A stretch of DNA of 64,000 nucleotides from positions 28,288,501 through 28,352,500 of the forward strand of contig NC_091251.1 in the NCBI RefSeq assembly GCF_042477335.2, read 5' to 3'. The position numbers and the translations under genes were made by a program. This document shows positions 1-10,679 of the stretch, piece by piece. How positions within the stretch are numbered: the first letter of the stretch is position 1; each line of letters starts with the position of its first letter. This DNA comes from Ovis canadensis (Eukaryota; Chordata; Mammalia; Artiodactyla; Bovidae). Under the pieces are notes generated by a model. That model was not told where the DNA came from. It was given only the letters and a program-made list of their open reading frames with translations, and ran no database searches.

Positions 1-41
1 GGCATGAAAACTGGAGTGGGTTGCCATTGCCTTCTCCAGAG
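1..41 (-). mobile_element. Bov-tA/BOV-A2 SINE fragment cut by window edge
   Basis: The first 41 bases read as the central Bov-A segment in reverse (ctggagtgggttgccattg and cttctccag), the same block seen in other Bov-tA copies at 10610-10637 and 54930-54955. The rest of the element lies outside the window. Confidence 0.8.
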
Positions 42-381
42 TAGCTAGTTTTAAATAATTGCATATAAATGTAAAATATTAAGATATGTTATCTTATTAC
101 TCTTTTAGAGGATCTGAGTATTCTATCCGAATAGCATAATTGGAGCTTGTAATCAAAACTACTTTTTATCTGAATATTATATATGTGCCACTTTTGAAAG
201 GTGGATGATATATTAAGATACATCCCTATTCCTTTGTTGTTAAATACTTCTGGAGTATTAGTGAAGGACTGTAACCTGGATTTGTAATGAGATCATTCTC
301 ACTTATTTTTTCTTTTTGTTTGTTTATACACATATACATGGAAGCTTTCCAAATTTTGTATTTGGGAGTGTGACTAACATG
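42..381. other. No gene seen; AT-rich spacer
   Basis: The sequence is AT-rich and carries no recognisable repeat or coding signature. The one frame crossing it runs into the downstream SINE and is not a gene. Confidence 0.5.
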
Positions 382-597
382 GTCTTCCCTGGTGGCTCAA
401 CAGTAAAGAATCCTCCAGCAGTTCAGGAGTTTCAGGAGATGCAGTTCCGATCCCCGGGTCAGGAAGATTCCCCTGGAGGAGAGTCAACCCACTCAAGTAT
501 TCTTGCCTGGAGAATTCCATGGACAGAGGAGTCTGGCAGGTTCATAGAGTTGCACAGAGTCAAACAGCTGAAGTGACTTCACATGCACACACACACC
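382..597 (+). mobile_element. Bov-tA SINE
   Basis: The copy starts with the tRNA-like head ttccctggtggctca, continues through the Bov-A body (attcttgcctggagaattcc) and ends in a short CA-rich tail. Bov-tA is a ruminant SINE made of a tRNA-Glu-like head joined to a Bov-A body. It is thought to be mobilised by BovB, whose 3' tail it shares. The head is decayed. Confidence 0.9.
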
Positions 598-670
598 ACT
601 AACACCATTAAGGTTAACTGTAATTTTGCGATTATGGTACAGGTAATTCTGTTTCATGATTTGTGGTGGT

Positions 671-718
671 TTTGTCATTAAGTCATGTCCAACTCTTGAA
701 ACCTCATGGACTGTAGCC
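671..718 (-). mobile_element. Bov-A tail fragment
   Basis: About 48 bp match the reversed Bov-A tail (gtcatgtccaactctt, then catggactgtagcc). The rest of the SINE is absent. Confidence 0.7.
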
Positions 719-739
719 TTAAAGTGAGATCTGTAGGAT

Positions 740-960
740 AAGGTTGTGTGTAAGGAAGAAGGGGGCATTCCAGGTAGAGGGAAGAGCATGTGTAAATGCT
801 GTGAGGTGAGAATGAGTAATGGCAAGTTCAAGAAGCAGCCAGGGTATAGAAAGGTAGGGGAGAGTTAAAATAAATAAAATGAAATTAAAAAAAAAAAGAA
901 AGGTAGAAGAGAGCACCTCCAGATGGAGCTGGTAAGGTGCACAGGGCTGGACTAGATCTT
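740..960 (-). repeat. L2 LINE fragment with a 39-bp A-tailed insert
   Basis: The segment resembles the antisense of L2 (gggggcattccaggtagagg, agagcatgtg), as does the better preserved L2 at 55590-57120. It is broken at 858-896 by a 39-bp A-rich stretch that ends in a poly-A run and is flanked by a 10-bp direct repeat, AGAAAGGTAG (848-857 and 897-906). Assignment to L2 is from recognition of the sequence. Confidence 0.5.
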
Positions 961-1000
961 GCAAATCCTCAAATTGCATATTGAATAATTTTAGCCCCTG

Positions 1001-1271
1001 CTCTAGGGCCCATGAGCTGCACCTATTGAGCCTGTGTGCCCCACTACTAAAGCAAAGCCCGTGTGCCTTAGAGCCCCCCTGCTGCAGCTGTTGAGCCTGT
1101 GTGCTGCAGTAGGGAAACCTGCGTGCCTAGAGCTCACTGGCAGCAAGAGAAGCCAGCACAGTGAGAAGTGCAAGCATGACAACTAGAGAGTAGCCCCTGC
1201 GTGTCACAAATGAGAACACCTGTGCAAAGCAACGAGGATCAAGCACAGCAAAAAATAAATAAATAAAAAAT
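1001..1271 (+). mobile_element. CHR-2-type tRNA-Glu SINE, head missing
   Basis: The repeated motifs gagcctgtgtgc, gtgcctagagctc and gagaagccagcacagtgag, then an aataaataaataaa tail, match the body and tail of cetartiodactyl CHR-2-type SINEs. The tRNA-like 5' head is missing. These SINEs are thought to be mobilised by L1. Confidence 0.75.
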
Positions 1272-1844
1272 ATTATAATAAAAAATTTAGTTTGTTTGAA
1301 TGGAACAAACTAAATAGATCAAATAACGTTTACTCATCGAGATTAGTTGATTTAAATCTCTCTTAATCTACACCTCTTCTTTTTTCCTTTCTTAAAATTT
1401 GTCAAAGAAATTGGTCATTGTACCTGTGGTTTTACACAGCATGGATTTTGCTGATTGTATCCCCCCATAGTACCATTTAGTATGTTTTTGGTAAGTTGGT
1501 AGTTAGATCTAGAGAGGCTTTGTCAGACTCAGGTTGATGGTTTTGTTTTTTGTCAAGATGTGTTGTCAATCTGGTATGTCTGTTTTTCTATTTTTAGCAG
1601 CCTTCGATGATTATTACATAGATAGATTAATTGATCAGGTGTTAAAAAAGAAGATGTCATTCCTTCCTTTATTAGCTGAAATATGTCTTATAAAGAGAAA
1701 GTGCCTTCCATATGTTGTTTGAGTCCCCAATGGTCCAGTGTGTTGGCAAGGCATCATGTGCTTGAATCTTTCTCTATGTTTAATAATTTTCAGAACAGTT
1801 AGTTCATAGAATCCTCCAAGGGGACGAGTTTTTAAAAATCAGAT
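1272..1844. other. No gene seen; possible ancient repeat
   Basis: This AT-rich DNA has one short plus-strand frame (1534-1722) without recognisable domains. The composition looks like decayed transposon sequence but I could not assign a family. Confidence 0.4.
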
Positions 1845-2180
1845 CTTTATTCTGTTAGAGCAGTTGTGGGCGTGCAAAAAAAATTTAAAAAGAGTACAAA
1901 GTTCCTACATACCTTGCTCTCCTCCCCCCAAATCTCCCCTATTATTTATAGCTTATGTTAGTGTGGTACATTTGTCACAACTGATGAACCAATGTTGATA
2001 CATTATTATTACCGAAGTCCATAGTACCTTAAGTTTCACTGTTTGTGTTGTACATTCTTTCAGTTTTGACAAATGTAAAATACTGTGTATTCACCATTAC
2101 AATATCATACACAATGGTTTCACTGTCTTAAAAAAGGCCTTGTGCATCACCTACTCATCTCTCCTTCTCCCAACCCTCCA
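1845..2180 (-). mobile_element. Ancient L1 (L1M-type) 3' end, left piece
   Basis: The sequence reads as the reversed 3' end of an old mammalian L1 (tgttagagcagttgtgg, gtgtggtacatttgtcacaa, gtttcactgtcttaaaaa). It stops inside the L1 at about 2180. The same L1 resumes at about 3894 and again at about 5075, so this is one element split by BovB insertions. Confidence 0.75.
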
Positions 2181-2456
2181 TTTGTTGTTCAGTAGCTAAG
2201 TAGTGTCTGACTGTTAGCAACACCATGGACTACAGCATGCCAGGTTCCTCTGTTCTTCACTATTCCAGAGTTTGCTCAGACTCATGTGGGTGATACTATC
2301 TGACTATCTCATCCTCTGCCGCCCCCTTCTCCTTTTGCCTTCAATCTTTCCCAGCTTCAGGGTCTTTTTCAATGAGTCAGCTCTTTGCAACAAGTGGCCA
2401 AAGTATTGGAGCTTAGCATTGGTCCTTCCAATGAATATTCAGGGTTGACTTCCTTT

Positions 2457-3698
2457 GAGTTGAGTTCAGTCGCTCAGTCGTGTCTGACTCTTTGCAACCC
2501 CATGAATCGCTGCATGCCAGACCTCCCTGTCCATCACCAACTCCTGGAGTTCACTCAGACTCATGTCCATCGAGTTGGTGATGCCATCCAGCCATCTCAT
2601 CCTCTGTCTTCCCCTTCTCCTCCTGCCCCCAATCCCTCCCAGCATCAAAGTCTTTTCCAATGAGTCAACTCTTCGCATGAGGTAGCCAAAGTACAGGAGT
2701 TTCAGCGTTAGCATCATTCCTTCCAAAGAAATCCCAGGGTTGATCTCCTTCAGAATGGACTGGTTGGATCTCCTTGCAGTCCAAGGGACTCTCAAGAGAG
2801 TCTTCTCCAACACCGCAGTTCAAAAGCATCAATTTTTCAGCACTCAGCCTTCTTCACAGTCCAACTCTCACATCCATACATGACTACTGGAAAAACCATA
2901 GCCTTGACTAGACGGACCTTAGTCAGCAAAGTACTGTCTCTGCTTTTGAATATGCTATCTAGGTTGATCATGGCTTTCCTTCCAAGGAGTAAGCGTCTTT
3001 AAATTTCATGGCTGCAATCACCATCTGCAGTGATTTTGGAGCCCCCCAAAATAAAGTCTGACACTGTTTCCACTGTTTCCCTATCTATTTCCCATGAAGT
3101 GATGGGACCGGATGCCATGATCTTCATTGTCTGAATGTTGAGCTTTAAGCCAACTTTTTCACTCTCCTCTTTCACTTTCATCAAGAGGCTTTTTAGTTCC
3201 TCTTCACTTTCTGCCATAAGGGTGGTGTCATCTGCATATCTGAGGTTATTGATATTTCTCCTGGCAATCTTGATTCCAGCTTGTGCTTCTTCCAGTCCAG
3301 CGTTTCTCGTGATGTACTCTGCACAGAAGTTAAATAAGCAGGGTGACAATATATAGCCTTGACATACTCCTTTTCCTATTTGGAACCAGTCTGTTGTTCC
3401 ATGTCCAGTTCTGACTGTTGCTTCCTGACCTGCATACAGATTTCTCAAGAGGCAGGTCAGGTGGTCTAGTATTCCCATCTCTTGAAGAATTTTCCACAGT
3501 TTATTGTGATCCACACAGTCAAAAGCTTTGGCATAGTCAATAAAGCAGAAAGAGATGTTTTTCTGGAGCTCTCTTGCTTTTTTGATGATCCAGCGGATGT
3601 TGGCAATTTGATCTCTGGTTCCTCTGCCTTTGGTAAAACCAGCTTGAACATCAGGAAGTTCATGGTTCATGTATTGCTGAAGCCTGGCTTGGAGAATT
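2457..3698 (-). mobile_element. Younger BovB LINE, 5' truncated, inside older BovB
   Basis: This 1.24-kb copy starts on its 3' side with ttcagtcgctcagtcgtgtc and is truncated within the reverse transcriptase domain. It is flanked by the direct repeat TTGACTTCCTTT (2445-2456 and 3699-3710), read as a target-site duplication. At the 5' junction TTTGA is shared by element and target, so the exact boundary is ambiguous by a few bases. BovB is an RTE-clade LINE with an AP endonuclease and a reverse transcriptase. Confidence 0.9.
2999..3670 (-). pseudogene. BovB reverse transcriptase fragment (223 codons open)
   Basis: The frame contains the RT palm motifs [28 protein letters not shown] and [19 protein letters not shown] holds the catalytic aspartates. 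The amino-terminal endonuclease is absent because the element is 5' truncated. The frame closes just downstream of [13 protein letters not shown], and the C-terminal BovB region continues in another frame to 2466, so at least one frameshift is present. The fragment has no promoter of its own and is a dead retrotransposon remnant. Confidence 0.85.
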
Positions 3699-3893
3699 TT
3701 GACTTCCTTTAGGATTGACTAATCTGATCTCCTTGCAGTCCAAGGGACTCTCCAGAGTCATCTTCAGCACCACAATTTGAAAGCATCAATTCTTGAGTGT
3801 TCAACTTTCTTTGTGGTCCAGCTCTCACATCCCTACATGACTACATAGCTTTGACTATATGGACCTTTGCTGGCAAAGGTATATCTCTGTTCC

Positions 3894-4080
3894 AGCCCAT
3901 GCAGTACTGGTATCTTTATATTTTAGCCTCTTCCAGAATATCATATAATTAGAATCATACAGTACATAACCATTTCCGATTGGCTTCTTTCACTTAGCAA
4001 TATGCATTTAAGGCCCCTCCATGTCTTTGTGGCTTGACAGCTCATTTCTTTCAGTACTGTATAGCATTCTATTGAACAGA
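3894..4080 (-). mobile_element. Ancient L1 3' end, middle piece
   Basis: The L1 3' UTR resumes (ttccagaatatcatataatt, cacttagcaatatgcattta) and is cut again at 4080, where a plus-strand BovB begins. Confidence 0.75.
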
Positions 4081-5074
4081 TGTATGCAGGTCAGGAAGCA
4101 ACAGTTAGAACTGGACATGGAACAACAGACTGGTTCCAAATAGGAAAAGGAGTATGTCAAGGCTATATATTGTCACCCTGCTTATTTAACTTCTGTGCAG
4201 AGTACATCATGAGAAATGCTGGACTGGAAGAAACACACGCTGGAATCAAGATTGCTGGGAGAAATATCAATAACCTCAGATATGCAGATGACACCACCCT
4301 TATGGCAGAAAGTGAAGAGGAATAAAAAGCCTCTTGATGAAAGTGAAAGAGGAGAGCGAAAAAGTTGGCTTAAAGCTCAACATTCAGAAAACGAAGATCA
4401 TGGCATCTGGTCCCATCTCTTCATGGAAATAGATGGGGAAACAGTGGAAACAGTGTCAGACTTTATTTTGGGGGGCTCCAAAATCACTGCAGATGGTGAT
4501 TGCAGCCATGAAATTAAAAGACACTTACTCCTTGGAAGAAAAGTTATGGCCAACCTAGATGTATATTCAAAAGCAGAGACATTACTTTGCCGACTAAGGT
4601 CTGTCTAGTCAAGGCTATGGTTTTTCCTGTGGTCATGTATGGATGTGAGAGTTGGACTGTGAAGAAGGCTGAGCGCTGAAGAACTGTGGTGTTGGAGAAG
4701 ACGCTGAAGAACTGTGGTGTTGGAGAAGACTCTTGAGAGTCCCTTGGACTGCAAGGAGATCCAACCAGTCCATTCTGAAGGAGATCAACCCTGGGTGTTC
4801 TTTGGAAGGAATGATGCTGAAGCTGAAACTCCAGTACTTTGGCCACCTCATGCGAAGAGTTGACTCATTGGAAAAGACTCTGATGCTGGGAGGGATTGGG
4901 GGCAGGAGGAGAAGGGGACGACCGAGGATGAGATGGCTGGATGTCATCACGGGCTCTTTGGATGTGAGTCTGAGTGAACTCCGGGAGATGGTGATGAACA
5001 GGGAGGCCTGGTGTGCTGTGATTCATGGGGTTGCAAAGAGTCAGACACGACTGAGTGACTGAACTGAACTGAAC
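4081..5074 (+). mobile_element. BovB LINE, 5' truncated, inserted in L1
   Basis: The copy begins within the RT domain (tgtatgcaggtcagg) and ends with the BovB 3' signature of short repeats, gactgaactgaactgaa. On both sides the sequence is the ancient minus-strand L1, interrupted at gaacaga and resuming at accacagtttatcc. I see no clear target-site duplication. Frames 4080-4325 and 4733-5062 carry [14 protein letters not shown] and the C-terminal tail; an early stop and a frameshift separate them. The copy contains a 28-bp tandem duplication at 4674-4729. Confidence 0.9.
4674..4729 (+). repeat. 28-bp perfect tandem duplication within BovB
   Basis: Positions 4674-4701 and 4702-4729 are identical (each starts cgctgaagaactgtgg). 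Other BovB copies in the window have this segment once, together with about 14 extra bases (compare 12165-12215). The copy therefore suffered a small deletion and a duplication at the same place. Confidence 0.9.
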
Positions 5075-6360
5075 CACAGTTTATCCATTAACCTATTGAA
5101 GGTATATCTTGGTGATTTCCAAGATGGGGCAGTTATGAATAAAGCTGCTATAAACATCCATGGGCAGGTTTTCGTGTAGACATGCACTTTCAGTTGTGCC
5201 AGTTTTTTCACACCTTTGAAAGTGAGATACTTTATCAAACTTTTACATTTTTCCAATCTGATAAATGAAAAAATGCCAGCTAGTTATTGTTATAATGTAT
5301 ATTTCTTAGTTATGAGTTGAACATTTTTTCATATTTATCTTTTATCTGTAGAAATAGTCTATTTCTCTCTGGTTTGCTCTTTCTTAGTGATGCATACAAC
5401 CTTTTATATAATAGGAAATTAGAATTTTGTGTCATAGTTTTACAAATATTTTTTCAGGCTTATTGTTTGTATTTTGATTTTTCCATGTAGAAATTTAAAA
5501 CATTTACAAAACCAATTTACACATTGTTTTCTTTGAGAGTCTTTATGCTTTGTGTCTTGCCCTTCCCACTCTAAGATTTGGAAATCAAAGGTAGAAACAA
5601 AAAAATTTAAATCTGTAAACCCGTGACCCAAAGAGAATCACTTAGTGACAAATTAGTATATTTTTTACTTAATATATCTTGAACATTTTCTTGTCAGTAA
5701 GTGTTCTTAAAAGCATAATTTTTAGATAATTCCATTGTATGTATGTACTATATATAAATTGTAAAATCTTTCCCTATTGTTAAACATGGGCTTGTTTCCA
5801 AGTTTTTCTACTGCAAACAAAGCTGGGGTGAGCATTACTAGTTGTACATCTTTGACGACATTTTTATTTTTCTTCGGATGGATTGTTGAATTTGGATTAC
5901 TAGGTCAAACTTAGAAACGCTTTTTACAGTTAACACTAGCAAATATACATACTCCAAGGAGTATACAAGAGCACTTTTTCATGCAACTTAGTTACCTTTG
6001 GATATATTTTTTAAATTTAGGGTTTTTTTTTTGCCAATTTCATAGAAAGATGATTATACCTTATTAAAGTTTTAATTTGTATTCCTTTGATAAATGGTTT
6101 TTTTCCCCAAATTCTAATGGTAATTTTTTAAAAAATTATATATACATATCTGTTTCCCTGTTATTCTGGAAGATGTTTACTATTTTAATTATTAATTTAC
6201 TAAAGTTTTTAAGAAAGCTTTTGACCAAAACTTTAAAAAATGTTTATTTTAAAGCTTTTTGTAAAATGATTTTGTTATCCTATGCCTTATATGCTTGCTA
6301 CAGATATTTTCCCCAGTTTATTAATTCTTTTTTTTTAACTGAAATTTTTAGTTTGAGATA
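5075..6360 (-). mobile_element. Ancient L1 ORF2/3' region, decayed
   Basis: The sequence continues the L1 split above (atgaataaagctgctataaa, then ccaatctgataaatgaaaaa). A short antisense frame at 5041-5256 still shows a decayed form of the L1 C-terminal block (MFIAALFI). The part beyond about 5500 is strongly decayed, and more than one old L1 may be present. Confidence 0.6.
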
Positions 6361-7107
6361 CTTGTATATTCACAGTAGTTGTAAGAAATAATGCAGAGAA
6401 ATTCTGTACACCCCATACCAGTTCCCGCAATGATAAGATCTTACAAAATTATAGTAAAATATCATAACCAGGATATTAATATTGGTACAGTCAATATACA
6501 GAACATTTCTATCAGCACAAAGATCCTTCATGTTGCCTTTTTTATAGCCACACTTTTCTCCAGCCCCCAGTGCTTCATTAACCCCTGACACATGGATTGT
6601 GCTCTGCATTTCTATAATTTTGTCTTTTCAGAATTTTGTGTAAGTGGCGTTGTGCAATTGTAGATGTTTGAGATGGCCTCATTTCACTCGGCACAGTTCC
6701 CTGCAGACTCCCCCCGTTGCCATATCAATAGCTCCCTCCTTTTCATTGCTGGGTCGTATTTCATGAAACAGGTGTACGTTTAACCATTCCACCCATTCTA
6801 GGACATGGCAGTTATTCCCAGTTTTTGGCTATTACGAATAAAGCTGTATAAGAATTCTTCTATAGCTTTCTATGTAAACATAAGTCTTAATTTCTCTGGG
6901 ATAAATACCCAGGGCTGCAATACTAGATTATATGAAAGCTGTGTGTTTAGTTTTCAAAGAAACTCTTTTAACTCTTTTCCATAGAGGCCATACCATCTAA
7001 CATTCCCACCAGGAATATGTAAACGATTCAGTTTCTCTTTATCCTTGTCAGCATTGGTGCTCTTACTCTTTTTTTTTTTTTTTTTAAAGAAATGCTAATG
7101 GGTACGT

Positions 7108-7223
7108 GGCAACCCACTCCAGTGTTCTTGCCTGGAGAATCCCAGGGACGGGGAAGCCTGTGGGCTGCCGTCTATGGGGTCGCATAGAGTCGGACACGAC
7201 TGAAATGACTTAGCAGCAGCAGC
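7108..7223 (+). mobile_element. Bov-tA/Bov-A SINE, 5' truncated
   Basis: The copy covers caacccactccagtgttctt to the gacttagcagcagcagc tail. It is flanked by imperfect direct repeats AATGGGTACGT (7097-7107) and AATGAGTATGT (7224-7234), consistent with a decayed target-site duplication inside the old L1. Confidence 0.85.
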
Positions 7224-7982
7224 AATGAGTATGTATTGTAGTAGATCACAGTGGATTTAATTTGCATTTTCATAATGGTTATTCATAGTATTCGTGTGCC
7301 TATCGCCATCACTATGTTCTCTTTGGTGAAATGTCATGTCATGTATTTTGTCTTCTCATTGGATTCTTTCTTATTTCCTTTTCCTTTTTTTTTTTTCCCT
7401 GTTGAATTTTGAGAGCTCTTTATGCATACTAGTTGCCAGTCTTTTGTTGCATATGTGGTTTGCAAATACTTTGTCCCCATCTGTAGCTTGTCGTTTCATA
7501 CTCTTAACATAGTCTTTTGCAGGGCACAAGTTTTATTTTGATGAAGTCCAGTTAATCCTTTCATGAATAATGCCTTTGGTGTCAAGACTAAGAGCTCTGG
7601 TTAACCTTGTACCTGGAAGATTTTCTCCTATGTTTTTATCTTAAAGTTTTATAGTTTTACATTTTACTTATAAGTCTATGATCCATTTTGAGTTAATTTT
7701 TACGTAAGCTGTGAAGCTAAGCTTGAGGGTTTGTTTGTTTTTAATTGATGAATGTTCAGTTGCTTAAGCACCATATTTTGAGAAGTCTATCTTTCTGGCA
7801 TTGAATTGCTTTTGTATCTTAAAAAAAATCAATTAGGCATGTATGTAGAGATCTACTTATTTCTGAATACTTTATTCTATTGGTTTAGTGTTTATCCCCT
7901 TACCAATAGCATACAGTCTTGATTACTGTCTTTAATAAATCTTGAAATTAAATAAATGAATTTCTCTTATTCCCCCCCCCCC

Positions 7983-8097
7983 TTTTTTTTCTGCACCTTT
8001 GGGTATGCAGGATCTTAGTTCTTCAACTAGGAACCGACCCAGTGCCCCCTCCATTGGGAGCATAGAGTCTTAACCACTAGACCACCAGGGAAGTCCC
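7983..8097 (-). mobile_element. CHR-2-type SINE head, next to C11 tract
   Basis: Reversed, it reads as the tRNA-like head ggacttccctggtggtctag followed by the promoter-like region, with a short T-run at 7983-7990. A run of eleven C (7972-7982) abuts the T-run. Confidence 0.8.
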
Positions 8098-8390
8098 TCT
8101 CCCATTTTTTCTCTTATTTTAAATAATTATTCTAGCTTTGTGGCCTTTCCATGTAAATTTTATTAAAAAAACTTGCCTATGTCTACAAAAAAAAATCTTT
8201 GTGGGATTTTGATAGAAACTGCATCAAACTTAGTATCAGTTTAGAGATGAGTAACATCTTTACTGAATCTTCCAATCCATTCACACAATCTGTCTCTCCA
8301 TTTATTTAGATCTTTAATTTCTTTCATTAGTATTTTGAGTTTTCTGTGGACAAGCCTTCATACATTTTGCTAGGTTTATACTTATTTCAG

Positions 8391-8660
8391 AGAAGGCAAT
8401 GGCACCCCACTCCAGTACTCTTGCCTGGAAAATCCCATGGACGGAGGAGCCTGGTGGGCTGCAGTCCATGGAGCTGCTAAGAGTAGGACACAACCAAGTG
8501 ACTTCACTTTCACTTTTCACTTTCCTGCATTGGAGAAGGAAATGGCAACCCACTCCAGTGTTCTTGCCTGGAGAATCCCAGGGATGGCAGAGCCTGGTGG
8601 GCTGCCGTCTATGGGGTTGTACAGAGTCGGACATGACTGAAGCGACTTAGCAGCAGCAGC
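8391..8660 (+). mobile_element. BOV-A2 SINE (two Bov-A units)
   Basis: Two Bov-A units follow each other. The first is at 8391-8500 (agaaggcaatggcacccc) and the second at 8531-8660 (agaaggaaatggcaaccc). They are joined by the linker cactttcacttttcactttc, and the copy ends in cagcagcagc. This is the dimeric BOV-A2 structure typical of pecoran ruminants. The antisense frame across it is not a gene. Confidence 0.95.
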
Positions 8661-8948
8661 AGAGTTTGTACTTTGTCCTAAAGACCATAAGAATATTTTA
8701 AATGATTTTAAGCATTTTTAACAAGTCATCCTAGTTGGTTGCAGGGTACATAAAGGAGGAAACAAGATTGGGAGTAGAGGTCAGTTACGAGATTATAAGA
8801 ATCTGGTGAAAGATGATGTTCTGGATCTGGAAGGTAACAGAGGGAATAGAAATAAGTAGTTGAGTTTAAGAGATATTTAGGATTTAAGAATCAATAAAAC
8901 TTGGTGATTGATGTCTAAGACAAAGGAGTGCTCAATAATATTAACACA

Positions 8949-10149
8949 TTCAGTTCAGTTCAGTCGCTCAGTTGTATCCAACTCTTTGCAGCCCCATGGA
9001 CTGCCCTGCCAGGCTTCCCTGTCCATCACCAACTCCCAGAACTTGCTTAAACTCATGTCCATCGAGTCAGTGATGCCATCCAACTATCTCATACTCTGTC
9101 ATCCCCTTCTCCTCCTGCCTTTAATCTTTCCCAGCATCAGGGCCTTTCCTATGAGTCAGTTCTTTGCATCAGGTGGCCAAAGTATTAGAGCTTCAGTTTC
9201 AGCATCAGTCCTTCCAATGAATATTCAGTTTATTTTCTTTAGGATTGACTGGTTTGATCTCCTTGCAGTCCAAGAGACTCTCAAGAGTCTTCTCCAACAC
9301 CACAGTTTAAAAGCATCAATTCTTTGGCGCTCAGCTTTCTTTATGGTCCAACTCTCACATCTATACATGACTACTGGAAAAACCACAACTTTGACTAAAT
9401 GGACCTTTGTCAGCGAGGTAGTGTGTCTGCTTTTTAATATGCTGTCTAGGTTGGTCATAGCTTTTCTTCCAAGGGGCAATCATCTTTTAATTTCATGGCT
9501 GCAGTCACCATCTGTAGTGATTTTGCAGCCCAAAAAGATAAAGTCTGTCACTGTTTCCATTGTTTTCCCATCTATTTGCCATGAAATGATGGGACTGATG
9601 CCATGATCTTCATTTTTTGAATGCTGAATTTTAAGCCAACTTTTTCACTCTCCTCTCTCACCTTCATCTAGATGCTCTTTAGTTCCTCTTCGCTTTCTGC
9701 CATAAGGGTGGTATCATCTGTGTATCTGAGGTTATTGATATTTTCTCCCTGCAATCCTGTTTCTAGCCTGTGGTTCATCCAGCCTGGCATTTTACATGAT
9801 GTACTCTGCATATAGATTAAATAAGCGGGTGACAATATATAGCCTTGACATACTCCTTTCCCAATTGGGAACTGGTCTGTTGTTCCATGTCAGTTCTGAT
9901 AGTTGCCTCTTGACCTGCACACAGATTTCTCAAGAGGCAGGTAAGATGGTCTGGTATTCCCTTCTCTTTAAGAATTTTCCACAGTTTGTTGTGATACACA
10001 TAGTCAAAGGCTTTGGCGTAATCAATAAGGCATAAGTAGATGTTTTTCTGGAAATCTCTTGCTTTTTCTATGATCTAATGGATTTTGACAATTTGATCTC
10101 TGGATCCTCTGCCCTTTCCAAATCCAGCTTGAACATCTGGAAGTTCTCA
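8949..10149 (-). mobile_element. BovB LINE, diverged, 5' truncated
   Basis: The copy begins on its 3' side with ttcagttcagttcagtcgct and ends near 10149 inside RT-coding sequence. It is more diverged than its neighbours. The diagnostic block reads gcagcccaaaaagataaag where younger copies have ggagccccccaaaataaag. RT motifs survive only as short frames (9817-9999). L2 sequence lies on both sides, and the junction near 10149 is fuzzy because the L2 also contains gttcag. Confidence 0.85.
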
Positions 10150-10506
10150 GTTCAGTATGTTTAAGAGTAAGCAAATTTATGGATGAGATTATTTTGGAAA
10201 TGCTATTTTTTACTATATTTAAGATGCCTATGAGACATGTACCAGTTAGATATTTTGGTCTAAACCTTAAGAAATAGCTGGGAATATACGTATTTAGGAG
10301 CTATCTGCATATAAATGGAAATATAAACCATTGATATAGCAAGATTCTCTATGTAATTTATAGAGAAGCGAAGAAGGCCTAGAACTAGGGCTTAAGGAAC
10401 TCCAATTTAAAAAGACAAATAAGGAAAAGGCACTCCTAAAGCAATTGGGGGCAAGAATAGAGAAGTAAGAGGCATACCTGGGAAAGTGTAGTTAAATAGA
10501 AGTCCA

Positions 10507-10637
10507 GTGAAGTGAAGGGGAAGTCTCTCTGTCATGTCCAACTCTTTGTGATCCCGTGGACTGTAGCCCACCAGGCTCCTATATCCATGGGATTTCCCAG
10601 GTAAGAATACTAGAGTGGGTTGCCATTTTCTTCTCCA
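10507..10637 (-). mobile_element. Bov-tA SINE, 5' truncated
   Basis: The reversed Bov-A body (catgtccaactctttgtgat to ccattttcttctccaa) lies between the direct repeats AAATAGAAGTCCA (10494-10506) and AAATAGAAGCCA (10638-10649). This is a target-site duplication with one difference. Confidence 0.85.
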
Positions 10638-10679
10638 AAATAGAAGCCAAAGGAAAAGTATTTAAAGAAAGAAGAATTT

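Larger units (their letters stand above)
2180..3893 (-). mobile_element. Older BovB LINE copy, itself split by a younger BovB
   Basis: Two pieces, 2180-2456 and 3711-3893, are consecutive segments of one diverged BovB 3' end in reverse. They begin with the tail block gttcagtagctaag and continue through the part coding for the region after the reverse transcriptase. The pieces are separated by a younger BovB at 2457-3698. The left piece ends and the right piece begins with the same 12 bases, TTGACTTCCTTT, so the host copy can be read straight through. Confidence 0.8.
6361..8390 (-). mobile_element. Second ancient L1 (L1M/E-like), split by SINEs
   Basis: A new L1 3' end begins near 6361 (gttgtaagaaataatgcagag) and passes into ORF2-derived sequence (gctgtataagaattcttc, ctttcattagtattttgag). 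It is interrupted by a Bov-tA at 7108-7223 and a CHR-2 SINE at 7983-8097, and is bounded by a BOV-A2 at 8391. No open frame of useful length remains. Confidence 0.65.

Noticed and set aside
2999-3670. Open frame of 223 codons with reverse transcriptase motifs as a host or viral gene
   Set aside because: The motifs and flanking 3' tail match BovB, which is present in ten copies here. The frame is 5' truncated and broken.
8391-8660. Three overlapping frames in the BOV-A2 region
   Set aside because: All fall inside a dimeric SINE with no coding function.
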